A DNA stretch of 64,000 nt. It comes from Liquidambar formosana (lineage: Eukaryota; Streptophyta; Magnoliopsida; Saxifragales; Altingiaceae). The notes beneath the pieces were generated by a model. The model had not been told where the DNA came from. It saw nothing but the letters and a program-made list of their open reading frames with translations, and ran no database searches. Below, piece after piece: positions 22,595 through 34,777 of this stretch; position 1 is the first letter of the stretch, and each line of letters opens with the position of its first letter. The DNA lies in the NCBI GenBank assembly GCA_039720395.1, contig CM077832.1, positions 10,929,967 to 10,993,966 on the forward strand. The letters run 5' to 3'. A program made the translations under genes and the position numbers.

Positions 22595-23396
22595 ACCAAA
22601 TTCAAATCCCACAAAGTCTAATGTTGCGAGTAGGCTTATATGGGATCACTAGTGCTTGGCCTTCCTGAGTATGATTGCACTCACCAATCAACAGAGTTTA
22701 CACTTTATATTATAGAAAGGGGGAATTTTAGATATGATATTCAACATCATGCACGTGGTTAGTTAGTCTAGCTAGATCACGTGGTTAATTTTCAGCCACA
22801 ATAAATATGTGACTGAAAAGTTAAATCATATATATATATTTTTTTTCAAACTTTTCTATAATATTCCTTATTATTTTAAAAATTACCCTCAATACAAAAC
22901 CCAATATTAAGTGAGAGAAAGCATTTTTCAAAATATAAAATTTAATAAATGAAGAAGTCAAAATAATAATGGTTTTTTTTTTTTTAATTGCATGTTTTGT
23001 CAAACTTAACTTGTCTTTATAAGATGGAGGGAGTACTATTAAAATTTCCAAGGGGGAAGAGGATCATGTACTAGAGATCGAACAGTTTAATTAAGTCGAC
23101 ATGTACATGTATTAGATCTTAATTAATTCTTATATATAGATGGCAGCTCGCTTGGAGTCATTTAAATGGAACACATTGGCACGCGGGCTGTAGTGAACAG
23201 TAGAGAATTCGTTAGAGGCCAGAGAATTAAACATCATATATATCAGGTACACGGTCCTCATAAACATAAACACGGGAGTATTACTTTTGTTTCTAATTAT
23301 TGCTCTCTCTGTTTGTTTGACAAGAAATCATTGGGAAAAGAAACGAAAATTTAGAACTTAACAACAGGTTGGCGTAAGCATGGAGCACGTGGCTAA
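22595..23396. other. Intergenic, no gene seen
   Basis: AT-rich sequence with short T and AT runs, present only in the region between units A and B. No convincing coding, RNA or repeat feature. Confidence 0.5.
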
Positions 23397-24137
23397 GAGT
23401 GTCTCCAAGGGAATAAGCAAATTTGAGGTAGCAAATCCAAGTTTGCTACCTTAGGTGGCAATTTGGTACATCCTCTAAAAGTGGGAGTTTCAAGGGAGTT
23501 AGTAAACCTTAATATTTTATTATTATTTCATATATTTTAATGTTTTAATACTTTGAACATATTTGAACATTATTTTATATATTTTAAGACCGTTGGAACA
23601 AAAAACAAGCATGATTATTGTTAAAATAACATATTTTAATAAAAAAAATTATTTAATATTTTTAAATAACGTGATTATTGTAAAAAAATACTGTGACTAA
23701 ATATATGTAATTTTTAAAATGTTATTTGAACTCAAATTTTCAATGTAAATTTAATTTTAATAAAATATAAAGCAAAAAATAATTTGAATAACTATTATTT
23801 TAACCTATGATTATTTTTGAAAAATATAAAATTGGTAACAGTTCGCCGTTTGAATTCAAAACGCCAATAAATATTTTAATTTAAATTTGAATTCAAATTT
23901 ATTACCCTTTCTTTTTCTTTTTTTTTTTTTGTCTTTTACCTATTACAATCGTTTTTTTTGTCTTTAAGCAAATATAACCGTTAAGGTTCAAAGTCAGAAT
24001 ATTTTTCTCTTTTCATACACATTTCTAAATTTTCACCAACTTCTCTATATCATCTCCTATCATATCCTATATACTCTTCTCTTCTCCTTTTTTTTTTTTT
24101 TTTTTTTAAATTTTTTTCCCCACATTTCTCTTTTTCC

Positions 24138-25454
24138 ATGGCAAACGATATTTATATAGATTTACTTCTTGATAGCTCTGACTCCAACTCAAACTCAACC
24201 GACGATGAGTTGGAAATAATGGCAGTAGTTGCTCTGCAATAAGAGCTATTGATTGCTGATAGAAAATACAGACGTTATCGTGGTTCCATTCAAGGCCACA
24301 TAACTAAGCATAAAGATCGAATTGAAGGGCACAATAGACTCTACAAAGACTATTTTGCAGAAAACCCTGTGTAAAATCCTATTAATTTTCGGAGGAGGTT
24401 CCAAATGAAGTGATCTCTCTTTCTCTGAATTGTCAACTCAATGGAAGCTCACGATCAATACTTTGTTCAAAAAAGAGATACAACTGGAGTCCTAGGTTTG
24501 TTATCTTTGCAAAAGGTCATAGCTGTAATGAGAATGCTTGCTTATGGACTAGCGGCAGATGCTGTAGATGATTATGTGAGGATCGGTGAGAGCATAGCAA
24601 TTGAAAGTCTGAAAAGATTTGTAATTATTGGAGTTTTTGATGATGAGTACTTGAGATCACCAAATAATGCCGATGTAGCTAGATTGCTAGCCGAAGGAGA
24701 AAGCCGTGGATTTCCTAGGATGCTGGAGAGCATTGATTGTATGCATTGGAAGTGGAAGAACTGCCCAGTCTCTTGGAAAGGTATATATGTTCGTAGAGAC
24801 ATCCACGATCCATTAATTATTCTTAAAGCAGTGGCTTCGAATGATCTTTGGATATAACATGCTTTTTTTGGTTTACCAGGATCTCATAATAACATCAATG
24901 TGTTAAAACAATCTCATTTGTTTGCTAATCTCGCCGAAGGCCGTGCTCCTATTGCCAATTACTCAATCAATGGCCACAACTATACGACGGGATACTATCT
25001 TGCAAATGAAATATATCCCCCATAGTCAACATTCGTAAAAACAATTCCACATCCACAAGAGAATAAGCATAAAAATTTTGCTACAGTTCAAGAATTAATA
25101 AGGAAAGATGTCGAACGAGCATTTGGAGTGCTCCAATCACGTTTTGCTATTGTTCGTGGATCTTCACGTTTTTGGGATCTTGCAACACTTAAAAATATCA
25201 TGATAGCATGCATTATAATGCATAACATGATTGTTGAAGATGAACATGGAGTTCACATGCCCAACAACAATTACGAGGTATTTGAATAAAATGTTGATTT
25301 GTCACATGAGCTTACAGTAGAGTTTGTGCAATTCTTTCAAAATCACCAACGCATTAGAAACAGAGAAGTACATTCTCAACTACAAGCAGATCTTATTAAA
25401 CATCTATGGCAATATCAGGGAACTAGCTTGTTAGAACATGTAACTTGTTGTTAA
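24138..25454 (+). pseudogene. Harbinger (HARBI1/ALP1-like) DDE transposase, seven in-frame stops
   Basis: A single reading frame of 439 codons runs from ATG 24138 to TAA 25454 with no frameshift but seven internal stops: about 24239, 24372, 24410, 24434, 24855, 25023 and 25287. The longest open part (24441-24857) covers the N-terminal domain and the first catalytic Asp in ESIDCMHWKWKNCP. The second acidic block reads GSHNNINVL where related proteins have ND, so a catalytic Asp appears to be lost. The C-terminal DVERAFGVLQSRFAI helix block and IMHNMIVEDE are clear. Enzymes of this family cut and paste their transposon at TWA sites. This copy cannot make protein. Confidence 0.85.
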
Positions 25455-26165
25455 TGTCTTGCTTAGTCTAGTGATTGTATTTCACTATTTTGTTATTGTT
25501 TTTTATTATCTACTTTAACTTTTTGTATATTATTTGTTTATGAATGAATTTATGGTTTTATTATAACAAAACTATAAGAGACTCAAAAATAATAATGCAA
25601 TTCATTAAAACAATTCATTAATAAAATAGTAGCTAAATAGTAGCAATTCATTAATACATAATAGGCTTAACAAAACAAGTAGTAGCTAAAAAAAATATAT
25701 ACAAAATATAAAAATATAAAAAATACAGTAATAATAATATTGATAATACAAGTCTTCATTCATCATTAGCTAGTCTTCTAAGAATTTCCCTTTGAAGGCG
25801 TTGATAAAATTATTGGAGATGAGGAGGCATTACACTCATATCAATCAGTATTATTCTCTCTTCTTCTCTGATTCGTTCAACTCGGCTCCTATCTCTATCC
25901 GCTTGAGCCCTTTCTCTATTTTCTTGAGTCTTTTCTCTTTCATTTTCTCTATCTACTTGAGCCTTTTCTCTTTCCATTTCGAGCTTCTTTTTAATTAGCT
26001 CTTTTTTTCTTTTTTTTCTTTTTTTTTTTTTGCATTAGAATGCTTTCTTCTCTCTTTATTAGACTACCTTCTCTCCTCGATAGATTTATTTCGCCTTTCT
26101 TTCAATTCTTCAAATATATTCATAATAGGCAAGTCTGAAATGTCGGTGTTTGTCATTTTTGCCTT

Positions 26166-27009
26166 TCATTTCTTAGCCTTCCTTCCTGGTGGTCTTGCCA
26201 AACTTAGGGCGTCGTCATCCTCCTTAGGATTTATGGGAGTCCCTGGCATAGACAGAGATGAGATGACAAGAGAGGAATTTGAGGCTTTCATTTTTTCTTC
26301 AATTTCTTTAATCCTTATTTGCTCTTGGGCCCATTTCGGTTGGTTCCTCAACAAGTCCCAACAATGCATATAGGCAAATTTTTTCCCATTATTGTTGTTG
26401 TAATATAATTGTTTTGCCTCCTCAATCTATAAAAATAAAAAGCATAATTAAATACATTTGAAAAATAACAATTAATTAAATTAATTGATTATTAAATACT
26501 TAAAATATTACCTTATTTTGCTAGTTACCACCACTAAGGGGTCTATTTTCAATTTGTGAATAAGCCCCACAAAAATGATTTGTTGCAACGCAGATTTTCC
26601 CCCAACATTATTCAATTGACTTATTATTTCTGACGGATTCGAAATCTTTGTATGTGTGGAAATAATTCCACATTCTCAGCTAAATACTTCTGCCACTTTG
26701 CTCGTTTCCCACTACGGGGTCTGTGGAGATATGGAGCCACGCCATCACAAGCATGCGATCCTATTGTATGGTGAAGCTTCCTAAACGAGTATTAGAGCTA
26801 GTGCCTTGTTGATTGGCATCTTGAGGGGATTGATCATCAAATTGTGATGATTGATCGGTATATTGAGAGAATGCGGGTGGGTGATTTTCATGTTGGGTAG
26901 GATATTGAGATAAGTGAGTAGGGAATTGGGATGAGAATTGAAAATTGGAAGATTGCGTATTAAGTTGAGGAACATAAAAATCATTTCCATTGGGGTTTTG
27001 AGAATTCAT
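26166..27009 (-). pseudogene. Harbinger ORF1 (Myb/SANT-like DNA-binding partner), broken
   Basis: The reverse strand begins with an 82-residue Gln/Asn/Ser-rich leader (26761-27009), then loses frame. Fragments of the SANT-type domain are recognisable by eye (a CGAYSQIENRPLSGGN-like stretch near 26525-26590, out of frame). The C-terminal part reopens at 26166-26369 with MHCWDLLRNQPKWAQEQ. This order is typical of the ORF1 protein that helps PIF transposases bind their ends, often mis-annotated in plants as glutathione S-transferase T3-like. It lies tail-to-tail with the transposase. Confidence 0.7.
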
Positions 27010-27759
27010 GTTGAGAGTTGAAATAAAATAATGTAGAACAATCTTGAAAAAGTTTACAAGAATTGAGAAACTTGGAAGAATAAATTTGTAGAAGAATTGA
27101 GTTGGGGATGGTTTGATTGAAGGAATTGGTATGGTATTTATAGGAAAACTTAATACAATAAATATGAAAAAAAAAAATTCAAATGGTAAAATTTTTTATC
27201 GTTCATCATTCTGATGAACACAGAATGGTAAAAAAGAAAAAAGAAAAAAAAAAAGAATGGGAAATCAAAACGATTCCATTCAGAACGGTAAAAAAAAAAA
27301 AATTAATGAAACCAAATGGACGGCCTCGATGTGTTTAGAGCATCTCCCTAGAAAATCCAACCATACACGTTGCCTTTAAGGACTTTAACCTACTAAACAT
27401 CTGCTCCATCTCCTTCCTCCTTCTCATCCAGTACTCCAAACCCTCCCACTCCCACGCCCACCCCCTCAAATCTTATCTTCTCTCTGCAATCCCTCTTGTC
27501 TTCTCTTCTTCATCGCCTTCAAATCCTCTCCCCTCCCTATCGCTTCTCTCTCCCCCTACCACTCCCACACCCACCCCCACAAAACATCAATACCATGAAA
27601 TTCGGTGTTACAAACCTCAAGGTATGTTTCTTTTTTTCTCCTCGTTCATCTTTGATAAGCACAAAATATTCATTGAAATTACTCCCTAATCTATATTTTC
27701 TAGTTATTTTATTATATTTAATTCTGTGTGTTTAAAGTGTTCTTGATTTATTGCAGGAC

Positions 27760-29000
27760 TGTTGAGTTTATACCAGAAAAAATGACAATCAGGACTACTT
27801 AAGCTAATAAATGCAACTTGAAATGGGTTTCTCACTTGCCTAAAATTTCATGGAGCTGCAACAAGAGTTGGGTCAACAATTTTGAAGATTTGACCAGCTG
27901 AAATTCAAAGATAAGCAAAGAAATTCATGATCCCAAAATCAGCAGCAAATCTGGACAGATTGACCAAGTTTCGGTAATCTAGCTATAACTTGTGATTCTC
28001 ATATCCGATTTGGGTGAAATTTGTGGCTCTGGAAAGAGGACTTAAAGAACTACAATTGTTTAGTTTATGGAATTTCCTGATTCAAACGTCTTCCGAGTAA
28101 AAAATGAGCTGGAAGTGGACTTATTTGTAAAAATCTAAATCTGGCAGCATTTGTCAAAGTGAGAACATGGGCAGCCTAGAATTCAAAGAAAGTGGACATT
28201 GCTTTTGACTTGTGGGATCAGTTGGATCCTTCCCACATCTCCTACAAATACCAAGGGAATTCACATAACAAAAGGGAGAGGAAAGGAGAGGAGGTACAAA
28301 GACGGCAAAGGGGAGAAACTAGTTCTTGGTTATCTACATGGCCAACTAATCTTTGTCTTAGGGGGGAGATGAAGCCCTAATCAAGTATTGTGTATTTTAT
28401 TGTATTGTGTTGTTGATTTGATTATTTGTGTATGAGGATTGCATAACTAAGAGGATTGTATTATTGATACAATTGGTTTTAGTGTTTTTATCTCAAATTG
28501 TGTTTAATTTCTGTGATTTTAAATACAATGGTTATGCAATGGTTTTCACCGTATGTGTATTTGGAGATTAAGATGATTCGTGCTCACAAATTAGTTTAGA
28601 ATAGAGTAAGTGAGACGGTTTATGCTATATCTTTGATGAGTTATGCCTAATTTACAAATATATGAACCTTTCTTTATGATGTCATTGGGCTTGTAGCTAC
28701 AATGAGTCTTGCTCATACCAAATAATAACTTTTTGAAACACGTTACAATAAGAGCATTTTTATACAAGATTAGTGGTGGATTCGAGACCCTAAGTATTTC
28801 TTTTCTTAAAGAAAATATAAATTTATTTTGCTTGCATTCCATAGAGTTCAAAACTACAAAAATCATCTTTTTGAATTATTTTAGTATTCAGTTTTCAAAA
28901 TTAAAATAATCCTAGTACAGTCCCTGTGGTACGACACCCATACTACCACTATATACAAATTTTTGCATCCTACGGGTAATTGATTTTGATACGATCAATC
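27760..29000. mobile_element. Probable LTR-retroelement fragment inside the Harbinger element
   Basis: This part is unlike other PIF internal regions. It contains phrases common in plant gypsy LTRs (a GGCTATAACT-like stretch near 27985, then TCCGATTTGGGTGAAATTTG) and, near 28910-28985, CCCTGTGGTACGACACCCATAC, which often lies just before a retroelement primer-binding site. I could not define ends or a target duplication. Confidence 0.35.
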
Positions 29001-29415
29001 TTCATTCACGGCTTCACCACACCTTCCCACTCTGATCTTCTCTCACCCCCCTCCTATTTTGAAATTGATTTTTAAATTGCATTATAGCAAAAAAAAAAAA
29101 AAATGATTTGGGTTTTTTTATTTATTTATTTATACTTGGCAGTGGTGCAATGGTGAAGGTTTCTTCCGACTTTCTCCGGCGACGGCGATGGCGAGAGTTC
29201 CTCCGGCGTTGGCAATTTGGGTTACCGCTATTTCTTGTTGATGATTGTTGGGGCTATTGCAATCTGCTGTGGGATTTCCAAGTAAGCTCCTTCAATTTTT
29301 TATTTAATTATATGATTTGTGTACATTTGCTACCTCTTGTTTATTCTGTTAGAGCTGATTTTTGGAGGGAGAGGTAGCAAATTTGGATTTGTTACCTCCA
29401 TTGGATATGCTCTAA

Positions 29416-29688
29416 CAATATTTTCCCAGTATAGTTAATTTCTTTGCAATGCCTAGGCGTGAACGTCCAATGCAATTGTTGTTCATCGGTCTATCCCTAG
29501 GCATGAACGTCCAACGTAGTCGATCATTGACCTTATTCTTTCTTTCTTTCATCCAGGTTCGGATTTTAACCAAGGATCAAGCGATAAAAAGGAAATGCTA
29601 AAAAGGTGACATTCATATACTAGATCTCTTGCATAATTTTTACCTCCTCGACTCTCGTAAGTTAGAAAGGAAAGGCAAGGAAAGTCTG
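29416..29688. other. Short intergenic stretch with a 54-bp direct repeat
   Basis: CCTAGGCGTGAACGTCCAATG (about 29453) recurs as CCTAGGCATGAACGTCCAACG (about 29507). Nothing else is recognised. Confidence 0.5.
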
Positions 29689-32015
29689 TGTAACGACCCA
29701 AAATGGGGGCCGTTAGTTAAGTAGTAAGAAAATCAATTTTTAAACCAATTTTGGTGGATGTTTGTTAAAAATATTTATTTTGAAAACCTTTTTAGAAAAT
29801 CCGGCATAGTCCCGTCTGTAAATAGGACATACCAAGTTATCGACTATTGAAAAAACCTATGGAAAACACCTTAATAATCATTTCCAGCCATCCACACAAT
29901 CGTCCAAAAATAAACATATTTATAGGTTGTATCATAGTCACATGGGTCCCATTCAGATATGTATCTACCACTCAATTAATTATTACAAGCCATGAAATTA
30001 AAATTAATACATGCCTAGGCTCAAAGCCTATCTCAAATATTCTCTACATGAATGTAAGCATACTAACATGTTCCCAAAACCCAAGTCAACTTAACTTTGA
30101 AAATATGACCTGCAAGAAAATTGTGGGGGTATGAGCTCACGCTCAGTAGGAAAACATTTCTCATAATAACCCAAGGTTTAAAAACCATAATTTATCTATT
30201 TTTCAAAGAGACCTGCAAAACCATTGATTAGTTTGCAATATACATTTTCAATAAATAAAACTGATACATGTATAATGAAATAAACTGCGAAAGTTTAAAT
30301 CATTTGATACCAACACCCTTTTTTTTTTTTTTAAAGTAAGTAATAACTCAAGTTATTTATAATTCATCATCATTCTATCCAAATTTCATATCACGGCCTT
30401 ATAAGCCAATAATCATCATCTGCCATATCCGGCAATCTATAACATCAGTCTTTCAAACTGATAAATCCTCCCCAGGTCATGTAGAGCCCTCACGCGTGGA
30501 AATAAGAGGAAACACTATGGATCCTTATCTGGGTCCAAAAAGTAACCTCATTTCGGGAACACTATGGTCGTTGGGACCGGAAAGTACCCCTTTTTATCAC
30601 ATCCATATCATCACCACTTGTCTATTCATTTATTAACTCCATAATTCTCATATAATCCGGAAAATTATATATAAATTTTCCAAAAACCACATAATAGGTT
30701 TGTGCTTTGAAAACCATATGAAATAATTCCATAAATCATGGTAATCATTTCCCCAACCATTTTTCAAAATAATGGTTTCAAAAACATGTATATAAAAGTG
30801 ACCCCGAATATTTCGATCACACAAAAATAGTCCAATAGGTTTTAAAATCAACCGATTTAAACCCTTAAACATATAAGAGTTTCATAAATAGCAAGAATGT
30901 AAATCAACCCTAGGTTTTCCAAAACTTATTAAAACTCATAAAATATACCCCCATGCATGATATTTATGCAAGGTCTACCATATACAAGTAGATCTACACG
31001 ATTTATACCCAAAAGCCCCATGCATCCAAGGTTTTTAATGAGGAAAAATGTCCCTACCTCAATTATGAGTTATGAAAATGCAAAACTACCGCCATAGACA
31101 TGTAGATCGGGCCAAATAATGCAAGATCCGCGCTTGTCGGTGTTGAATTGGGACTGCTATGGTCCAGCGAGCCACCTACGACCTCCCCTGTTACTCTCCC
31201 TCTCTCATTCTCTCTCTCTCTTGGCTGGAAAAATAGAGAGGAATTCGTGGGTTAGGGGTTTATATAGAAAAGGAGGGCAAAAGGGTCATTTTAACCCTTT
31301 ATAAAATCTACAAATCGCAACTTTCAGACGTCTAAAACTATACTCTAGAAAACATTGCTCTCTGATTTTCAGATGTCTGAATGTAACTTTCAGACGTCTA
31401 AAATGTGTTTCAGACGTCTAAAACACACAGACAGCTGAAAATTGACAGTTAATCAGGCTACACCTTATTAGCACAAACATCAGCCTTATATTCATTAAAA
31501 ACATTTAAGTAAACTTTAAGTTATTTAATGAAAATAAGCAAATAACCTTCCATTTGAATCTAAATAAAATATCAGAAAAATCAAATTCCCAATATATTAA
31601 AATCTCATTTCCAAGTTTTAGTACAATATCCGTCTCCCGATAGATTTTTCTAAAACAAACATGTGAGGAACCCAATCCAAACATGCTAATAAAATTCCAT
31701 AAAATCACAGAAGTTTTATAATATTATAAACTTCTATTACCGCAAAAAATTATCTTTAAAAACGAAGATTTACAAAAATTCATTTTTCCCCTATACTTAG
31801 CCAAATTTCAGCAGCTTAAACCTAAAGCTGCAAATAAGGCCCAACACTCCCTATGGACACTTGATGTATAAAAACAAGCATCAAATCACAAATAACATCA
31901 TTTTATCATACACATGGATTACCCATACATCAAGTTATCCAACAAATCAAGGGATTAACTACGCTAATCATACATTAAGCCGTAATAATCCTTATTAAGA
32001 AAACAGGTCCTTAAA
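29689..32015 (-). mobile_element. Solo LTR, family P, copy 3
   Basis: The plus-strand start is TGTAACGACCC, with GTCTG before it (29684-29688) and GTCTA after its decayed right end (32016-32020): a 5-bp target duplication with one mismatch. It is homologous to copies 1 and 2, most clearly at 31500-31820. On the reverse strand a TATATAAACC box (about 31258-31267) has TCAGACGTCT palindromes just upstream (31321-31435) and a GA/CT tract downstream. It carries no gag or pol, and it cuts into a DUF247 relic on its right. Confidence 0.8.
31321..31435. repeat. AGACGTCT palindromes in LTR copy 3
   Basis: Four decayed copies of the TTTCAGACGTCTRAAA unit, in the same position relative to the TATA box as the longer array in copy 1 (2695-2885). 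Confidence 0.7.
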
Positions 32016-32020
32016 GTCTA

Positions 32021-32573
32021 GGCTTCCGAGGAAGTCCCACAAGACTTGTAGAGATTGGAATTGCGTTTGAAAAGGGTCAGGAGAACCATTTATGGGAGAT
32101 TGAGTTCAGTGATGGAGTTCTTAAAATCCCACCATTTTGTGCATTGACAAAACAACGAATTCACTTCTCCGAAACCTCATCGCTTTCGAGCAATGCAGCC
32201 TTGGCAGCATACGCTACATTACATCCTATGCCATCCTCATAAAAAGCCTCATCCATTCCTTGGCAGACATCAAATTACTTAAGTGAAAGGGAATCATATG
32301 AAACAATCTGGGTGGGCTTGAAGATGTTTTGACTCTCTTCAACAACATCTCCAAGGAAGTTGTCCTCAAAGACTTCTATTTTGGAGAGTTGTGCGAGTGA
32401 AGAAATACGAAGATTCTTGGTGGGAACTGCGTAAGCATAAAGCATTTTGGAGGGTCTAGTGTAATAGACAAATTGCAGCTTTGAAACGTAACTATTTCTC
32501 TAATATGTGGCGCTCCTTATCAGTCATCGCTGTTGTTGTGCTTCTCCTCCTCACCATCTTGTAGACTATTTAT
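32021..32573 (+). pseudogene. DUF247 (UPF0481) protein, C-terminal relic
   Basis: Read in shifting frames, the plus strand shows the C-terminal half of a plant DUF247 protein: a GIAFEKG-like segment and WEIEFSDGVLKIPPF, then a short acidic KEVVLKDFYFGELC-like stretch, WWELRKHKAFWR and a hydrophobic tail (SVIAVVVLLLLTIL) that in the family anchors the protein in a membrane. Several frameshifts and stops separate these pieces. The N-terminal half is missing, cut off at the LTR that ends at 32015. It is the only trace of a non-transposon gene other than STP in the window. Function of the family is poorly known. Confidence 0.75.
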
Positions 32574-32599
32574 TCTATTTGATCCTTTTATGATAAATA

Positions 32600-33530
32600 T
32601 GTTGGAAAACAATGTAGATGCTACTGTGTAAATTAAAAATTAGAACAAGAACTGCAGAAATATAAAGCACTTATCGGTTGAGGCATGTACGAAGCACTGT
32701 CCTTAAGAGTAATTCCTCCTCTTTGAGTATAAAACTCAGTGCGATAGGTTACAGCGCTCTACCCTCCAAGATTCAATAACCAGGCTCCCATAAGCATGCA
32801 CTCGCAAGTGTGAGAGTGAAACGAAGAACTCAGAATGCTCCTGACTCTCAAAAATGAAATTACAGAAGAAAGAAAACAGAGAAAAATAGAGAAGAGACGA
32901 TTGCTTTTTGGTGTGTTTTCTATTGAATGAGAAGGCTGGTTTATATTGGCTTTAGAAATCAATAACAACCTTCAAAAATAAATTCCCAACAATCAAAAAA
33001 ATATAAATACGAAATTAAATTTCCAATAGTAAAAAAATATAAATACGAAATTCAATAGGTTTAAATCAGCTCAACAGTCATAAAACAATTAAATTAAAAC
33101 AAAACAGTCAGCTGATTTAATTAAACAATCCTGGTATAAAAACGGGTCATTGAACTGGGTTGTGGATAACCCAGTATCCAAAAGTCAAAGTAGTAAAATG
33201 CGGGTCAATTCTGCCCACACACGTGAAGCCAATTTTTGGGATTTGCACCCCCTTCGTGCACGTTGTACGCTCGTGACTAAGTTAATTTTTAGACCCCAAT
33301 CCTACAAATCACTCAATTGGGCTCCGTCTCATGAACGCATAGGGACTTCCTACACCCTACTACATGATACCACATACAATAAGTGGAATACTATACAAGC
33401 CCATTGAGAACCTTTCACTTTTCTAATGTGGGACAAGGTGATTTCACAATATAAAGAGACAAGAGGAAAACTCTTTAAGAAAAGTTTTTGGATTTTTGAA
33501 ATACTTATTTTATATACTTAAAATACAACA
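32600..33530 (-). mobile_element. Left (3') LTR of copia element B, complete
   Basis: It starts TGTTGGAAAAC and ends AAATACAACA, with inverted TGTTG/CAACA tips, 931 bp. The first ~495 bp repeat at 38058-38551 and 8766-9262. The reverse-strand TATA-like region lies near 32938. It is followed at 33531 by ATCCCCATAT, the complement of a short polypurine tract. Confidence 0.85.
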
Positions 33531-34123
33531 ATCCCCATATATTTCAAAATAGAAAAAGAAATAAAGGAGCGTAAGAACTTAATGCATCGGTTATGGTGTC
33601 TTTTGGACTATGAACCAAACCTAGGATATATAAGCAGTAACCCACAAAAACCTGGTGAAATATAAAATTTCTATGAACCAAAATTTCTTAGCGTGGATTA
33701 GTCGACTTACAACCCACATACAATTCTCAAAATCTAAGTTCTTCTAATCTAGGTGGCACGAATAGACTATGCGCTATACCTGGAAATTCATGAGTGCTCT
33801 AGATAACCTACCCAGACTCTCATAGGAAGCGACCCCACTTCCATACCCATATAGGTGGATCCATCAAGTGTGCACTACAACTAAACACACCACCCAAAGA
33901 AGACTATGGAATCCATTAAGAATTAAACGTTAAACTCAACCTTACACGTTATAGTTTGCACTATCTACACCATAGGAAGGGACTCTTAAAATATTATAAA
34001 ATAAATAATGCACTCCAAGTCAACCAATAACTTGTTTTTACCTATATGAACCTAATTCCTGGGATCTCCATTCACATAGGTTGGGTTACCATTACTGTTA
34101 ACCCTTTGTTATAGGCATTAGTC
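33531..34123 (-). other. Copia element B, 3' untranslated internal region
   Basis: This lies between the LTR and the end of the RNase H frame. The polypurine tract (reverse ATATGGGGAT) abuts the LTR, as needed for plus-strand priming. No coding sequence is seen in the rest. Confidence 0.65.
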
Positions 34124-34770
34124 TCATTTCCCTCGCGTATTATTCACTAGATTTCTTCCTAGTGGTTTTGTCAGAGGATCGACTAAATTCAACTCTGACC
34201 TCACAAAGTCAAGGGATATAACCCCATCACTAAGCAATTTCCTCACTATATTATGTCTTAGGCGTATATGTCTACTCTTCCCATTATAAAATTTACTCTT
34301 AGCTTTGGCTATAACGGCCTGGCTATCATAATGTAGAAACACAAATGGGGCTGGTCTCATCCAAATGGGAATATCTGCTAAAAGGTTTCTAAGCCACTCA
34401 GTCTCTGTACCTGCCTTCTCTAAAGCAATGAACTCGAACTCCTTAGTAGACCGAGCTGTGTATGTTTGCCTAGTAGATTTCCAAGATACTGCACCTCCAC
34501 CAAGTGTAAACATATAACCGCTAGTAGATTTTGTCTCATCTGAATCAAAAATCCAGTTAGCATCACAGTACACTTCTAATACAGAAAGAAAACCATTATA
34601 AAATAAAGCATAATCAATAGTTCCTTTCAAATATCGAAGTACTCTATACAAAACAGTCCAATGATCTCTATTAGGATTATGAGTATATCCACTTAATCTA
34701 CTAACAGCATATACAGTATCAGGTCGAGTACAATTCATCAAATACATTAAACTACCAATTATTTGAGCAT
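34124..34770 (-). pseudogene. Copia element B, RNase H domain
   Basis: A 207-codon open frame on the reverse strand covers the RNase H-like end of the polyprotein: [10 protein letters not shown], a [11 protein letters not shown] segment, [19 protein letters not shown] and [21 protein letters not shown] stop just upstream (near 34775) separates it from the reverse transcriptase, so the polyprotein is broken, though the domain is intact. Confidence 0.9.
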
Positions 34771-34777
34771 ACTCGGA

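Larger units (their letters stand above)
23397..29412. mobile_element. PIF/Harbinger transposon, 6.0 kb, decayed but with both ORFs recognisable
   Basis: The terminal inverted repeats are GAGTGTCTCCAAGGG (left) and GAGCATATCCAATGGAGG (right, reverse-complemented), and both continue into AGGTARCAAATCCAA. TAA flanks both sides (23394-23396 and 29413-29415), the usual 3-bp target of this superfamily. Inside are a DDE transposase pseudogene (24138-25454, plus) and a Myb/SANT-like ORF1 pseudogene (26166-27009, minus), the two-gene layout of autonomous plant PIF elements. A 1.5-kb relative with the same ends sits at 43238-44750. Confidence 0.8.

Noticed and set aside
22821..23051. 76-residue reverse-strand frame
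   Set aside because: AT-rich, Lys/Ile-biased translation of noncoding sequence with no recognisable domain.
24441..24857. Intact 138-residue transposase gene
   Set aside because: It is one open piece of a longer frame that continues on both sides beyond stop codons, so it is part of a pseudogene.
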